Of a stretch of 64,000 bases of DNA, positions 9,568-18,910 are shown one piece after another. The position numbers were made by a program, and so were the translations under genes. Origin of the DNA: Purpureocillium takamizusanense. Taxonomy: Eukaryota; Ascomycota; Sordariomycetes; Hypocreales; Ophiocordycipitaceae. Location of the stretch: positions 5,332,001 to 5,396,000 of the forward strand of contig NC_063069.1 of NCBI RefSeq assembly GCF_022605165.1, given 5' to 3'. Numbering within the stretch: position 1 is the first letter of the stretch; each line of letters begins with the position of its first letter. The notes beneath the pieces are model-generated. The model searched no databases. It saw nothing but the letters and a program-made list of their open reading frames with translations, and was not told the DNA's origin.

Positions 9568-11383
9568 CTAAAGTGCAAAAATGTATGGTCTATCAAACAA
9601 GCCTTCCCAGCTCTGGTCGCTCTTCTGGTGCCACGACACCGGAAATGCCCACAGGCGCCCCAGAAACTGCCTTCCGATGAGTGGCGATGCAATGCCAAGC
9701 GTGCGGCTCATCCACCCTAGCTCGCCTTCTATGAACCGCTGGGAGGCCTCATCCATCGGATCTACCTCGATGCCCGCCATGACGAGCGGCCAGATGACCA
9801 TCTTGCGCAGCTGAGGGTTGACGTCGTCGCCCGCAATGGCTCGCAGGTCACGCAGCAGGGAGGAGCAGTACTCGACGCGCATGGCGTTGACGCCGCCGCA
9901 GGTGTCGCTATATGTCGTCGTGTTGGCGGACGGTCGCATGCCCCTCGCCACCTCGGTGCCGAGGAGACTCGAGATGCAGTACAGCGCGACTGCTGCCTGG
10001 TACACGGCGGCGACGCGTTGCCAGTCCCACGAGGCCGTGCCTTTCGGCGACGGACGGTCGAGCCCCTGCGCGGCGACAAACTTGTTGGCCTGCCGCCGAC
10101 TCGCCCCCTGCAGGGCTGACAACTTGATCTCGGCCGCCCAGCTCTGAGGGGAGAACTGCCTGATTTGCTGCAGAAGCTCCAGGCCAGCGGACAGTCGATC
10201 CGTGCCGGGACCCCCCGGGCCCAGGGCATCAGCCCCGTGTTGCTGGAGCCGGTTTCGCTGCGCGTTGATGCGAATGATGCTTCGTACCAACTCCGACGGG
10301 CACGGAATGCACGTCTGGAGCCCGTCACCAAACAACAGCGGCAGCAGAGGCACGAGCTCTAGAGTCCTGCGAGCGCTGTCTGTGCCGACCTCGGGCGCGG
10401 TGGTGCTGCCCAGCACGTCTATGCTTCGGGGGCAAAACGTCAGCTGACTACGGTGCAGAGGGAGGGGAACCTACTAACAGGATGAAATACTGTAGAAGGT
10501 TGCGGAACAATGGCCGCGACATGACAAGATTCGAAAGACCCCCTCGCTCCTGGATGATGGCGGCCGCGCCGTCAAGGTGATGCCGCCAGTTGGTCGAGAT
10601 GGACTGCTGGATCTGCATCGCCCCCCTGTTAGTGAGGTGCCGTCGCGACGACGCGGACGGAGTTTCTTGTCAGATATCGCACCTCGGCGAGCAGAAACAC
10701 AAAAATGGATACAATCATGGCGTCGCTCGTCTGCGTCTTTGGCTGGGAGAGGGCATCGGCGAGGGTCCGAATGGCGGCGCCCCGGTGTGTCTGAAGTCGG
10801 GTCGCGAGGACGGCTGTCTCATCGCCGGGACGCTCGCTGCTGCTCTGGAGGATGCGGTGGCCGAGGGCAGAGGATATGAGTGCTTCCTTGATGGAGTCGG
10901 GGAGATCGCCGACGGTAGAGAGCGGCGTGAAAAAGGGGTTGTGTGAGCCGGTCACCCCCGTGGCCAACATGTCGGGGCAGATGTGTTCATTGTCTACATG
11001 CGCGCGTCAGCGTGTACAGTGTGCAACAACAGAGAAGAAATTTGTATCTCAGAATGTTACTCACAGTACTGTATGGCATCGAACAACGAAGTAATCTCGC
11101 TCGACAGGTCAATCGATGGCGGCACGACGACCAGCTGGCCTTCAATATGGCCCTCCTCGTGCTCCTCCTCCTCCTGCCGTCGCCTCTGATCGCTCGTCAA
11201 CCTGTCCTTGCGCACCCCACGCCTCTTGGACCTCGTCTGCCCAGGCACAATCCATTTCAGCGGCTTGTGGTCGTAGCCTGGGCATGAGACGCCCCGCGCG
11301 GAGCATTTGGTGCATCGCGGGCGCGTGAAGTCGCACACGAGCCGCCGCTTGAGGCACTCCCAGCACGACTTCCTGTCCGACAT
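9568..11383 (-). CDS. Zn(II)2Cys6 fungal transcription factor (539 aa, 4 exons)
   Basis: Exons (reverse order) 11065-11383, 10683-10993, 10479-10612 and 9568-10423; introns of 71, 70 and 55 nt all obey GT..AG, and the total is 540 codons. The N-terminus holds a perfect binuclear zinc cluster, C-X2-C-X6-C-X6-C-X2-C-X6-C, with Cys7, 10, 17, 24, 27 and 34, followed by a basic linker (SKRRGVRKD). The rest is a helical fungal-specific regulatory domain: exon 1 joins exon 2 as AIQYYNEHICPDML, exon 2 joins exon 3 as LLAEIQQSISTNWRHHLDG, and exon 3 joins exon 4 as FILIDVLGSTTAPEV, all family-typical. It is a nuclear DNA-binding regulator of unknown regulon. Its neighbours are the deiminase downstream and the P-type ATPase upstream. 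Two abutting palindromes lie about 365-390 bp upstream of its start. Confidence 0.92.
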
Positions 11384-12146
11384 TGGCGTCTCTTTCTCCG
11401 GGCCCCGTGCGGGCGCGGGATCATGACATGGCAGCTGAAGTCGTGAGGGAGCGCTGGTGATGTTGTCGACGATATGGCAGGAGACTTGGCTCTGATCTGA
11501 TTTGAGCCCAATGTGACCCCAGCTTATTAACTTGTTAGCGTGACTGCCCACGCGACGGACGGACTTGGAAGTGAGCGGCTGAGGGCCCGCAGTGCGCCTT
11601 ACAGGGCGAAGGGTGGCTTCTCGTATCTGTCGCAGCGAGACCCGAGTGGCTTCCAACTCCGGCACTGAGGCGCAGCGGCGACCGGGCCGCCACAATTGCT
11701 GGCGGGCAGCGCTGGAACTGGGGCCAGCAATTGCCGGTGGTGACTCAAGTTAGATCTAACGTGACGGGCGTCACCGGTGTGGCTAACAACTCGCGTCGTA
11801 GAGGTCTCAGGCTAACCACGTCGTCGACGAGTGCCTCCGCATTCAGATTTTGTCTTATCTCTAAGACGACTAACTCTTTTTCCTAGGTGGAAGCAAACCG
11901 TTGGAAGCAAATCGTCAAGCCAAGTGTGCCGCGTCCAGTCATTGACGTCTGGGGCATCAAATGGACTCAGTCACGAGGTCCGGTTCGTCAAGGTCACGAT
12001 CTGATTCTGTGTCCGAAATATCGACATTTCAATTTGGTGCCATCTTCAGCACATTCTACCGCCATGTTCGATCCAAGTCTCCGCTCTACATGTCCCTCCC
12101 CCCTCGCATTTTGATGTGCAGCCACGCCCCGGCCGCACAATTCGTG
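11384..12146. other. Intergenic, promoter of the Zn2Cys6 regulator and 3' side of the ATPase gene
   Basis: 763 bp. The notable content is the pair of palindromes at 11749-11774, annotated separately. The region also holds the ATPase 3' UTR. An in-frame extension of the regulator's first exon up to 11695 begins with no ATG and no domain, so it is taken as 5' leader. Confidence 0.5.
11749..11774. promoter_or_regulatory. Two abutting palindromes in the Zn2Cys6 gene promoter
   Basis: Bases 11749-11760 form a perfect 12-bp palindrome (GTTAGATCTAAC). They are followed with no gap by GTGACG-GG-CGTCAC (11761-11774), whose 6-base arms carry CRE-like TGACG/CGTCA halves. The site lies 366-391 bp upstream of the regulator's ATG. 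Palindromes of this kind are typical dimeric operator sites, possibly autoregulatory, but no binding protein can be named. Confidence 0.45.
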
Positions 12147-15100
12147 TTACCATGCGATGCGCGCAATAGGTCCGTTGGGGAACAGACGGACCACCAGCTT
12201 GCGGATCTCGTCCATGCACAGGATGCCCAGGGCCAGAGGGATGGGGATCACCCAGAACTCGATCGGGACCGAAGCCGTGCCAAAGAGGGTCTGGAGGCCG
12301 GGGACCTCGGTGACGAAGACGGCAATGGCCAGGCTGATGGCCATGCTGAGCAGCAGCCACGGGTTGCGCCTCTTCTTGGTCACCGGGTCGGCCTGGAGGA
12401 TGCTGAGCCTCCTGTTCCTGACGGCCAGGATGTTGCCCCACTGCAGGATGACCAGCGTCACAAAGTAGACGCACTGGCCCGTGGCGTTGAACTGCGTCAG
12501 CTCGTCCTGCGTGTAGCCGTGGTATCCTTCCGAGTAGCCCTCGAACAGGAAGAAGAGCTGGCTGATGGGGATGCCGGCCTTCTTCCAGTAGTACAGGAAG
12601 AACATGGCGTGGGCCGTGCACGTCTCCATGAAGCCCGTGAAGAGGTATGCCTGGATGTAGATCTTGATGGTGATGAGGTGGTCGCGCTTGTGGTTGCGAG
12701 GCGGCAGCGAGAGGAGATCAAATTCCTCCTTCTCCATGATCAGCGACAGGGAGAGGAACAGATCCGTAAAGACACAGATGATGATCATGAGGAAGGAGCT
12801 CAGGGGGAGAGGCACGCCGAAGAAGACGTTGAGGATGACGGGCCAGATCTCAGACCAGCTACCGGCGGGGAGCAGGTAGGCAATGACCTTTTGGAGGTTC
12901 TGGAAGACGAGCCGCCCCAGCCTGATGGCCTCGATGATGGAGTCGAACTTGTCGAGCAAGACCAAGTCGGCCGCTTCGATGGCGACGTCACTGCCCGTGA
13001 CAATGGCCACGCCGACGTCGGCAGCCCGCAGAGCCGGAGCGTCGTTGACACCGTCTCCCGTCACCGCCACGACGTTGTCGCGCTTGCGGAACTCGCTGAC
13101 AATGCGCAGCTTCTGCTCGGGGGTCGTTCGCGCAAAGACAATCTCGCCATACTCGCAGATGAGGTCCCAGTCCTCGTTGACCAGACCGGCCAGCGACGGG
13201 CCCTCGAGCAAGAGGCTGCGCTGCTCGCCCATCTCCCGGGCCTCGCGCAAGTCGTGTGCCGTCAGGCTTTCCTTGGATCGGATGGTCGCGATCGTGTCTG
13301 GGTCGCGCTCGTTGGTGAAGATGCCCGTGTTGCGCGCAATGGCCGCGGCGGTGAGGCCGTAGTCTCCCGTCACCATGAAGAACCTGGCTCCGGCACGGCG
13401 GCATTCGGCAACGGTGGCCGCGGTCTCAGGGCGAGGCGGGTCGATGATGCCAAGGATGCCGATGACGGTGAGTTCGCTGATGGCATTGGCCGCAATCTCG
13501 TCGCTAAAGGCGTTGGTATTGATGGCATTCACGGGGCGCATCGTCTTCTCACAGAGGACGATGACGCGCTCGGCGTTCTTGGACAGGGAGTCCTGGTACT
13601 GCTTGAAGGCCGCCCGCGCAGCTGCGTCCAGGGGCTGCGTCGAGTTGGTCTTGCGCGACCAGTACCTGGTGCAAGCCGGCAGCAGGACGTCGGGCGCTCC
13701 CTTGACGAAGACGCAAAACTCGTTGTTGGTGGTGGTGGCCGCCGCCCCAGAAGCCTCGGGCTCCTGGTGAACTGTGAGCATCCACTTGTTCTTCGAGTTG
13801 AACGGGATCTGGGCGACACGGGGCAGTCCCAGGTGCTCTTTGTCGGCCCTCTTGGTCGCGGAGGCGAACCTCAAAACCGCGGCGTCGGTGGCGTTGCCCT
13901 GCACCTGGCGGCTGGCAACTGGCAAGTGAATCGTCGACGGATCGAAGGCGGCATCGTTGCAGAGCAACGCGGCTTGGAACAGCCTCAGGATGCAAGCCTC
14001 GGTGCTCTCGGCGTCCAGGTTGTGCTGGAACTCGCTGACGGGAACCGGCTGGTCGATGAAGGAAGCCGAGTTGACATGCATCTCATTCTGCGTCAGCGTT
14101 CCCGTCTTGTCGGAGCAGATGACGTTGACGCAGCCGAGGGTTTCCACAGTCGACAGCCCCTTGGGCAGGATGTTGACGGCCTTCATGCGACGCGCCACCA
14201 TCATCAGCGTCAACGCAACGGCCACAGGCATACCCTCAGGGATGAAGGCGACCACACAGCCCATGACGTTGTTGAGCATAGCCACGACATTCATGTACGC
14301 AAAGTGGTCGCGCCTCAGCCAGCCGACCCAAGTGAAGAGGATGAGCAGCGCGAGAACAATGGTCAGGCACACGATGATGCGGACGAAGCGCCAGATCTCA
14401 CGTTGGATCAGGGTAGGACGCTCCTCGGCCGAGGCGGTGGCCTTTGCGATGCGGCCCATGACGGACCTGGCTCCGGTCAAGACGACAACTCCCACACCGC
14501 TGCCATTGACGACGAGGGTGCCCATGAGGGCGATGTTGCGACTTTCCAAGAAGCTCGCGTCGGTGCCGTCGACGGCTCCTTCGACCTCGTCAGACTCTCC
14601 CGTCAGGATGGCACGGTCGAAGCGGATGTCGCCCGAGTGGCTCAGGAGACGCATATCAGCTGGCACCTTGTTGCCGATCTGGAGGTGTACAATGTCGCCG
14701 CTGACAAGGTCGATGGCAGACATTTTTTGAAGTTTACCCTCGCGCATGACGAGGGCCTCCGAGGGGAGCAGGTCGGTGATGGACTTCATAGTCCGCTGCG
14801 TGGACCAGTCCTGGAAGGCGGAGAAGCCAGCCTGGAGGGCGATGACGATGATGACGAGGATAGCGAGGGCCAGGTTGGTGGGCGACGGAGGGTCGCTCAG
14901 GGGACGCCAACAGATGAAGAAGATGATGACGCCGATCCAGAGGACAGAGCAGAAGCCTCCAAAGATGTAACCGAGAATCTTCTTCCAGTAGTTGGTCTTT
15001 GGCTTGGGGAGCGTGTTCTTGCCATCGCGCTGGAGGCGATTGGCCGCCGCGCTGTCGGACAGGCCCTGGTCCTTGGAGACATTGAGCTGCTGGCAGATCT

Positions 15101-15488
15101 GGTCGGCGCCGAGCTGGTGGAAGTTGAGGTTGGAGAAGTAGTCCTGGTCGTCCTTTTTGCCGGCGGCGGCCTTGATGTCGGCCGGGTCGGAGGCGTCGAC
15201 GTTGCGGGACTCGGCGACGTGGATGGAGAGGGTTCGATATTCGATTTGGACCCCCGAGTAAGGGGAGTTGGGGAGGTTGGAGCGCGACGTGGACGCCCGG
15301 CTGAGCGAGCGTCTGCGGGAGCGGGAGCGAGACGTGCCGCCCTCGCCTCCGCCGGCAGCGTTACCACGACCGGTGGCACCGGCGGTGGTGCGGCCTCGGC
15401 CAGGGCGAACGTCGTCGTGGAAGGTGATGCGGGTGTCCCGCTCGGCGGCCTCCTTCTCGGCAGCCTCGGTGCTTGTCTCGGCTGCCAT
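12147..15488 (-). CDS. Type IIC P-type cation ATPase, Na+/K+-ATPase alpha-subunit-like (1113 aa)
   Basis: An intronless gene; the frame extends upstream to a TTG, but the first ATG is at 15488. It is predicted to pump monovalent cations across the plasma or an internal membrane using ATP. Seen in order: an N-terminal ~75-residue SR/RG-rich disordered region; a cation-ATPase N-domain; the actuator motif TGES (about residues 296-299); the ion-site helix motif PEGMP (417-421); the phosphorylation motif DKTGTLTQN with Asp460; the hinge TGDGVNDAPAL; and six C-terminal helices including FTDLFLSLSLIMEKEEFD and the family-typical FNATGQCVYFVTLVILQW. Overall resemblance is to Na+/K+ and H+/K+ alpha subunits rather than to fungal ENA (IID) or PMA1 (III) pumps. 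No beta subunit is visible nearby. Ion specificity is not provable from sequence alone. Confidence 0.93.
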   Translation of the reverse strand: MAAETSTEAAEKEAAERDTRITFHDDVRPGRGRTTAGATGRGNAAGGGEGGTSRSRSRRRSLSRASTSRSNLPNSPYSGVQIEYRTLSIHVAESRNVDASDPADIKAAAGKKDDQDYFSNLNFHQLGADQICQQLNVSKDQGLSDSAAANRLQRDGKNTLPKPKTNYWKKILGYIFGGFCSVLWIGVIIFFICWRPLSDPPSPTNLALAILVIIVIALQAGFSAFQDWSTQRTMKSITDLLPSEALVMREGKLQKMSAIDLVSGDIVHLQIGNKVPADMRLLSHSGDIRFDRAILTGESDEVEGAVDGTDASFLESRNIALMGTLVVNGSGVGVVVLTGARSVMGRIAKATASAEERPTLIQREIWRFVRIIVCLTIVLALLILFTWVGWLRRDHFAYMNVVAMLNNVMGCVVAFIPEGMPVAVALTLMMVARRMKAVNILPKGLSTVETLGCVNVICSDKTGTLTQNEMHVNSASFIDQPVPVSEFQHNLDAESTEACILRLFQAALLCNDAAFDPSTIHLPVASRQVQGNATDAAVLRFASATKRADKEHLGLPRVAQIPFNSKNKWMLTVHQEPEASGAAATTTNNEFCVFVKGAPDVLLPACTRYWSRKTNSTQPLDAAARAAFKQYQDSLSKNAERVIVLCEKTMRPVNAINTNAFSDEIAANAISELTVIGILGIIDPPRPETAATVAECRRAGARFFMVTGDYGLTAAAIARNTGIFTNERDPDTIATIRSKESLTAHDLREAREMGEQRSLLLEGPSLAGLVNEDWDLICEYGEIVFARTTPEQKLRIVSEFRKRDNVVAVTGDGVNDAPALRAADVGVAIVTGSDVAIEAADLVLLDKFDSIIEAIRLGRLVFQNLQKVIAYLLPAGSWSEIWPVILNVFFGVPLPLSSFLMIIICVFTDLFLSLSLIMEKEEFDLLSLPPRNHKRDHLITIKIYIQAYLFTGFMETCTAHAMFFLYYWKKAGIPISQLFFLFEGYSEGYHGYTQDELTQFNATGQCVYFVTLVILQWGNILAVRNRRLSILQADPVTKKRRNPWLLLSMAISLAIAVFVTEVPGLQTLFGTASVPIEFWVIPIPLALGILCMDEIRKLVVRLFPNGPIARIAW

Positions 15489-16860
15489 GACCTTGTTGGC
15501 GGGTTCCTGCAGCGAGCTGTTCGTACGAGTCTCAGGGGGGGGTTCTCGAAATGACCTCAGATTCCGTTCCGGGGGGGCGGTCAGATGTCTCGGCCACTCG
15601 GGGAGGTTGGACGGCGACACAACAACAGAGACGCAAGGCTGTAACGTTGGGCGATCGTCTGAAGGGGACAATGAGATGTATCGAGAACCAACGATGCAGA
15701 GGAAGACGAGGTTGGAGTCCAAGTACTCGCGATGAGCGATATACTACACGAGTTTCCGCAGGTCTGGTGGCACAAGGGGAACTTTTTAGTTCAAGCGCAG
15801 TGCGGCGGCGTTGCTTGTTGCAGAACAGGCCCAGGGCGGCGTGGATTTGATGATGCAACCAGATTTTGAATCTGACCTCAAGGACGACGGACGACGACGA
15901 GGAAAGAGTTCCGTGCTCGATGGGTCGACTGTGCCTCGTCCTCCTCCCTGCCCATGCCGCCTTTTATTTGCATGGCCGGCGAGAGTACATTTGGCAGCGT
16001 GCATGGCCAGCCGCACGCGCGTGTTCCTTTCTGCGGCAATTAATTTTTTTTTCTTCTTCCCTTTCTTCCCCTTCTTCTCACGACCTTTTTGCGCAGGTAC
16101 TGTACTACCGAGTGTACGGTATACACCCCGTGTCGACTACCACTACAGTACGGGCATACCGCAGCAAAGCCCAAGTACATCCATACATGCACTACAGAAC
16201 CAACAGGAGCGGCCACACCTGGTTCAGGGGAGGGGTGCGAGAGACGCAAAGGAGGGGGGAGGGTAAGGCGAGGCGAAGCAAAGGCGGCGGGGGCAAAGGC
16301 GGCTCTGGCTGGGGAGGGAGGGAGGGAGAGGGAGAGAGGAAAAAAAAGTGAAGCCGTTGGATGTTCCGTTTTGGGAATCATGAACTCGATTAACAAATCC
16401 CGCATAACCAGCGAGCTCACAGACGATATGGAGGAACCAACCACAGCCCTCACATTACCTTTTCGCTTCCTATTCGGGAAAGGCAGCCAGGGATTGCGAG
16501 GCTAAGCGCCGCTCGCCCACGCCCACCCCCCTCTTGCCCCCCATGATGCAGCGTCTTTCTGGTGGTGCCGCTGGCGGTGGTTGCCGGTGCGGCGGCTTCC
16601 ATCGCGCGCGCGCCGCGGGGAGCGTCCTTGGCAGGGTCCCCCTCATGCGAGATTCATGTCTGGTCTGACGGATGATGGATGGGCACGCCCGCCCGCCCCG
16701 CCGCAGCTGGTGGCGGCGGGTGGGCATGGTGGTTGTGATGGTGGTGGTGGTGGTTCCCACTCTTCCCGTCTGGAATGGAAGTTTGCCGAGCAGGGCTGTG
16801 AAGGTGATGCATCCGGTGGTCAAGGTGTGCGCAGCGTGGGCAAGTCGTCACATGCGTGCG

Positions 16861-16864
<4 letters not shown>

Positions 16865-16920
<56 letters not shown>

Positions 16921-16930
16921 CCCCCCCCCC
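16865..16930. repeat. CT dinucleotide microsatellite followed by a C run
   Basis: About 25 uninterrupted CT units (16865-16915), one interruption, then about ten C residues. The tract is pure polypyrimidine on the plus strand and could form triplex (H-DNA). Confidence 0.95.
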
Positions 16931-17252
16931 TTCGTAGAGGACCGGGAACTGCTCCCCGCCGGGCCTGGTTCAAAGATCGGCACTGCGGGCGGCCTCACGG
17001 CATCGTGGTCCGCTTGTTGCTCCGTCTGGCCTACGTGCGTGCGTGCGTTGTGTCTCGCTTGTCTTGTCCGCCTCCCTGCCAGGAGCAGGAGCCGTTTACC
17101 CGCACCCCTTTGCCTTGCGCGCCAGGTTGGGTTAAAGTACGGTACTGTACCTGATGCTGATGCGGGAATTATTTCGACGGTGAGGAGCAGCAGTCGTCGA
17201 CCGATGATGATGGTGGTGACGATGCGATGGATGCGATGCGGGCTGACACAGG

Positions 17253-17277
17253 GCAGGACAGGACAGGACAGGACAGG
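17253..17277. repeat. ACAGG pentamer tandem array
   Basis: About five near-perfect copies of a 5-base unit (caggacaggacagg...). It lies in gene-free DNA. Confidence 0.8.
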
Positions 17278-18910
17278 GGACGGACGCTTCACTCCCTTAG
17301 GGGAATCCATGCGCCTCATGAATTTTGCGATGCTCCCAACACTGAAGCCACGACCCACGGCGTCGCATCGTGCCCGCCGCTGCACCCGGCACATCGCCTC
17401 GTCTCGTCTCGTCAAACAGCAAGCATCACCATCATCAACCCCAAACGCACGTGCCGGCCCCTGTCGTGTGGTTGCATCAATGGCATGCGTCCCAACTGTC
17501 TCACCGCTCCCCGTCGCTCGGACCAGACATGCCACAGCATACCTTCATGCACTGTGTATATACAATACGTACTCGATGTCCACTTTGTAACTTAGTACGT
17601 ACGCGCGTACATACGAACATGCTTTTCCGCACATACATATAAACCCATCCGTCCTGCCGCCCACCCTCGTCGTCTCGCGTGGTGGCGTTGAAAGTTGAGG
17701 GCGCAGTCCAGCCGACCAGCCGGCCGCCCGCGGCTCGCGGCTGCCGAGCACACACACACACACACGCAGCGGTCTGATGTCATGACGACGAAGCCGTACG
17801 CCCCTTGATGCCCAGCAGGCCCCCAGCCAGCCAGCCACCTACAACTGGTGGTACTGCTAGTACTGCTGCCACCACCCAGCTTGAGCCCTGGGGCAACCTC
17901 CTATATGGCCCGCCCGGTCCCACCTCACGACACGCACACTGCACATGGGGTGTGCATGCCCAGCCAGCCGCGGCTGTCGTCCCGACGCCCGCACCATCTG
18001 CTCGATGGGCTGACTACGAACTACTACTGCGTGCAAAGTACAGTACATACGACAAAGCTGTAACTGGCTGGCTGGCTGGGCCCGGACCGCCAAGGTCGGG
18101 ATGACGGGGCCACAGTGGGCTTCCCGTTGCTTGGGTGCCCCTCACCCATGTGGGTTTCTGTTATTATCCCGGCTGTCGTTCTGGCGTCTTGTCTGTCTGC
18201 TGCTGAAAAGAATCCCGAGCTAGGTATTTTTCTTACAAAATGATTTCTGGGTCCCGTCGTGGACGGGGACTAACTGGGTAGGTGAGGTACCGAACAGCTA
18301 CCACCTCCAATGACTCTCGTCTTATACCACTCTTGTACTCGAGTGGTTTTCCTTCCCTCGCACACAAAAAGCCCGTCGTATCCATTTTATAATATTATTG
18401 CCTCGTTCACGGCGAGCGCCAGACTGTCGAAAAGGGGTCTGGGCTCTGTGGATGCTACCAGACAATAACGTACGCCAGGCGTTTGCAGCCTGGTTCGAGG
18501 GAAATTTTTTTTCCATCGGACGAGTCGCAAAATCCCTCCCTCTCTCGTGGGAAATTCGCGCGGCATCCCGCGGGTTGAGGGAGTAGTAAGACGGTAACAA
18601 AACAAAATCCTCACATGCAAGGATGATCTTGAAGCGCATACACAGGCCTGGGCTGGGCTGGGGCGCTTGGACGCGCACATCATCACATGCCTGCGTGAAT
18701 ATGTGCTTTCGTCTCGTGGCTTTCTCTGCTCGCGTCTGGAGCGGGTTTTCAGGGGCTCCGTCCAGTCCTCAATCGCACCGGCGCCGCTGATGAAAGGGAA
18801 ACGCCCACGTCGTCGGAACAAGCTTCCGCGTTGAAACAGACGCGACATCGCACAAACCTCGCTCGTGTGTGTGCGTGTGTGCCTCCTCTGCCAGTGGTGT
18901 GATCCGTGTG

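Larger units (their letters stand above)
15489..18910. other. Gene-free region rich in simple repeats
   Basis: 3.4 kb between the start of the ATPase gene and the stop of the ABC transporter. It contains polypyrimidine and poly-T tracts (16040-16080), a purine-rich block (16240-16350), a long CT tract, an ACAGG pentamer array, a CA run (17751-17766) and several CAGC/TGGC repeats. Frames of up to 293 codons here are low-complexity and lack domains. The first part must include the ATPase promoter. Confidence 0.6.

Noticed and set aside
11961..15554. 1197-codon plus-strand frame as a gene
   Set aside because: It lies fully opposite the P-type ATPase, which has every family motif. The antisense product is low-complexity with no domain, so it is a shadow frame (kept as an observation only).
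16654..17535. 293-codon minus frame
   Set aside because: It crosses the CT tract (giving alternating Glu/Arg) and a CAC repeat, and has no domain or splice logic.
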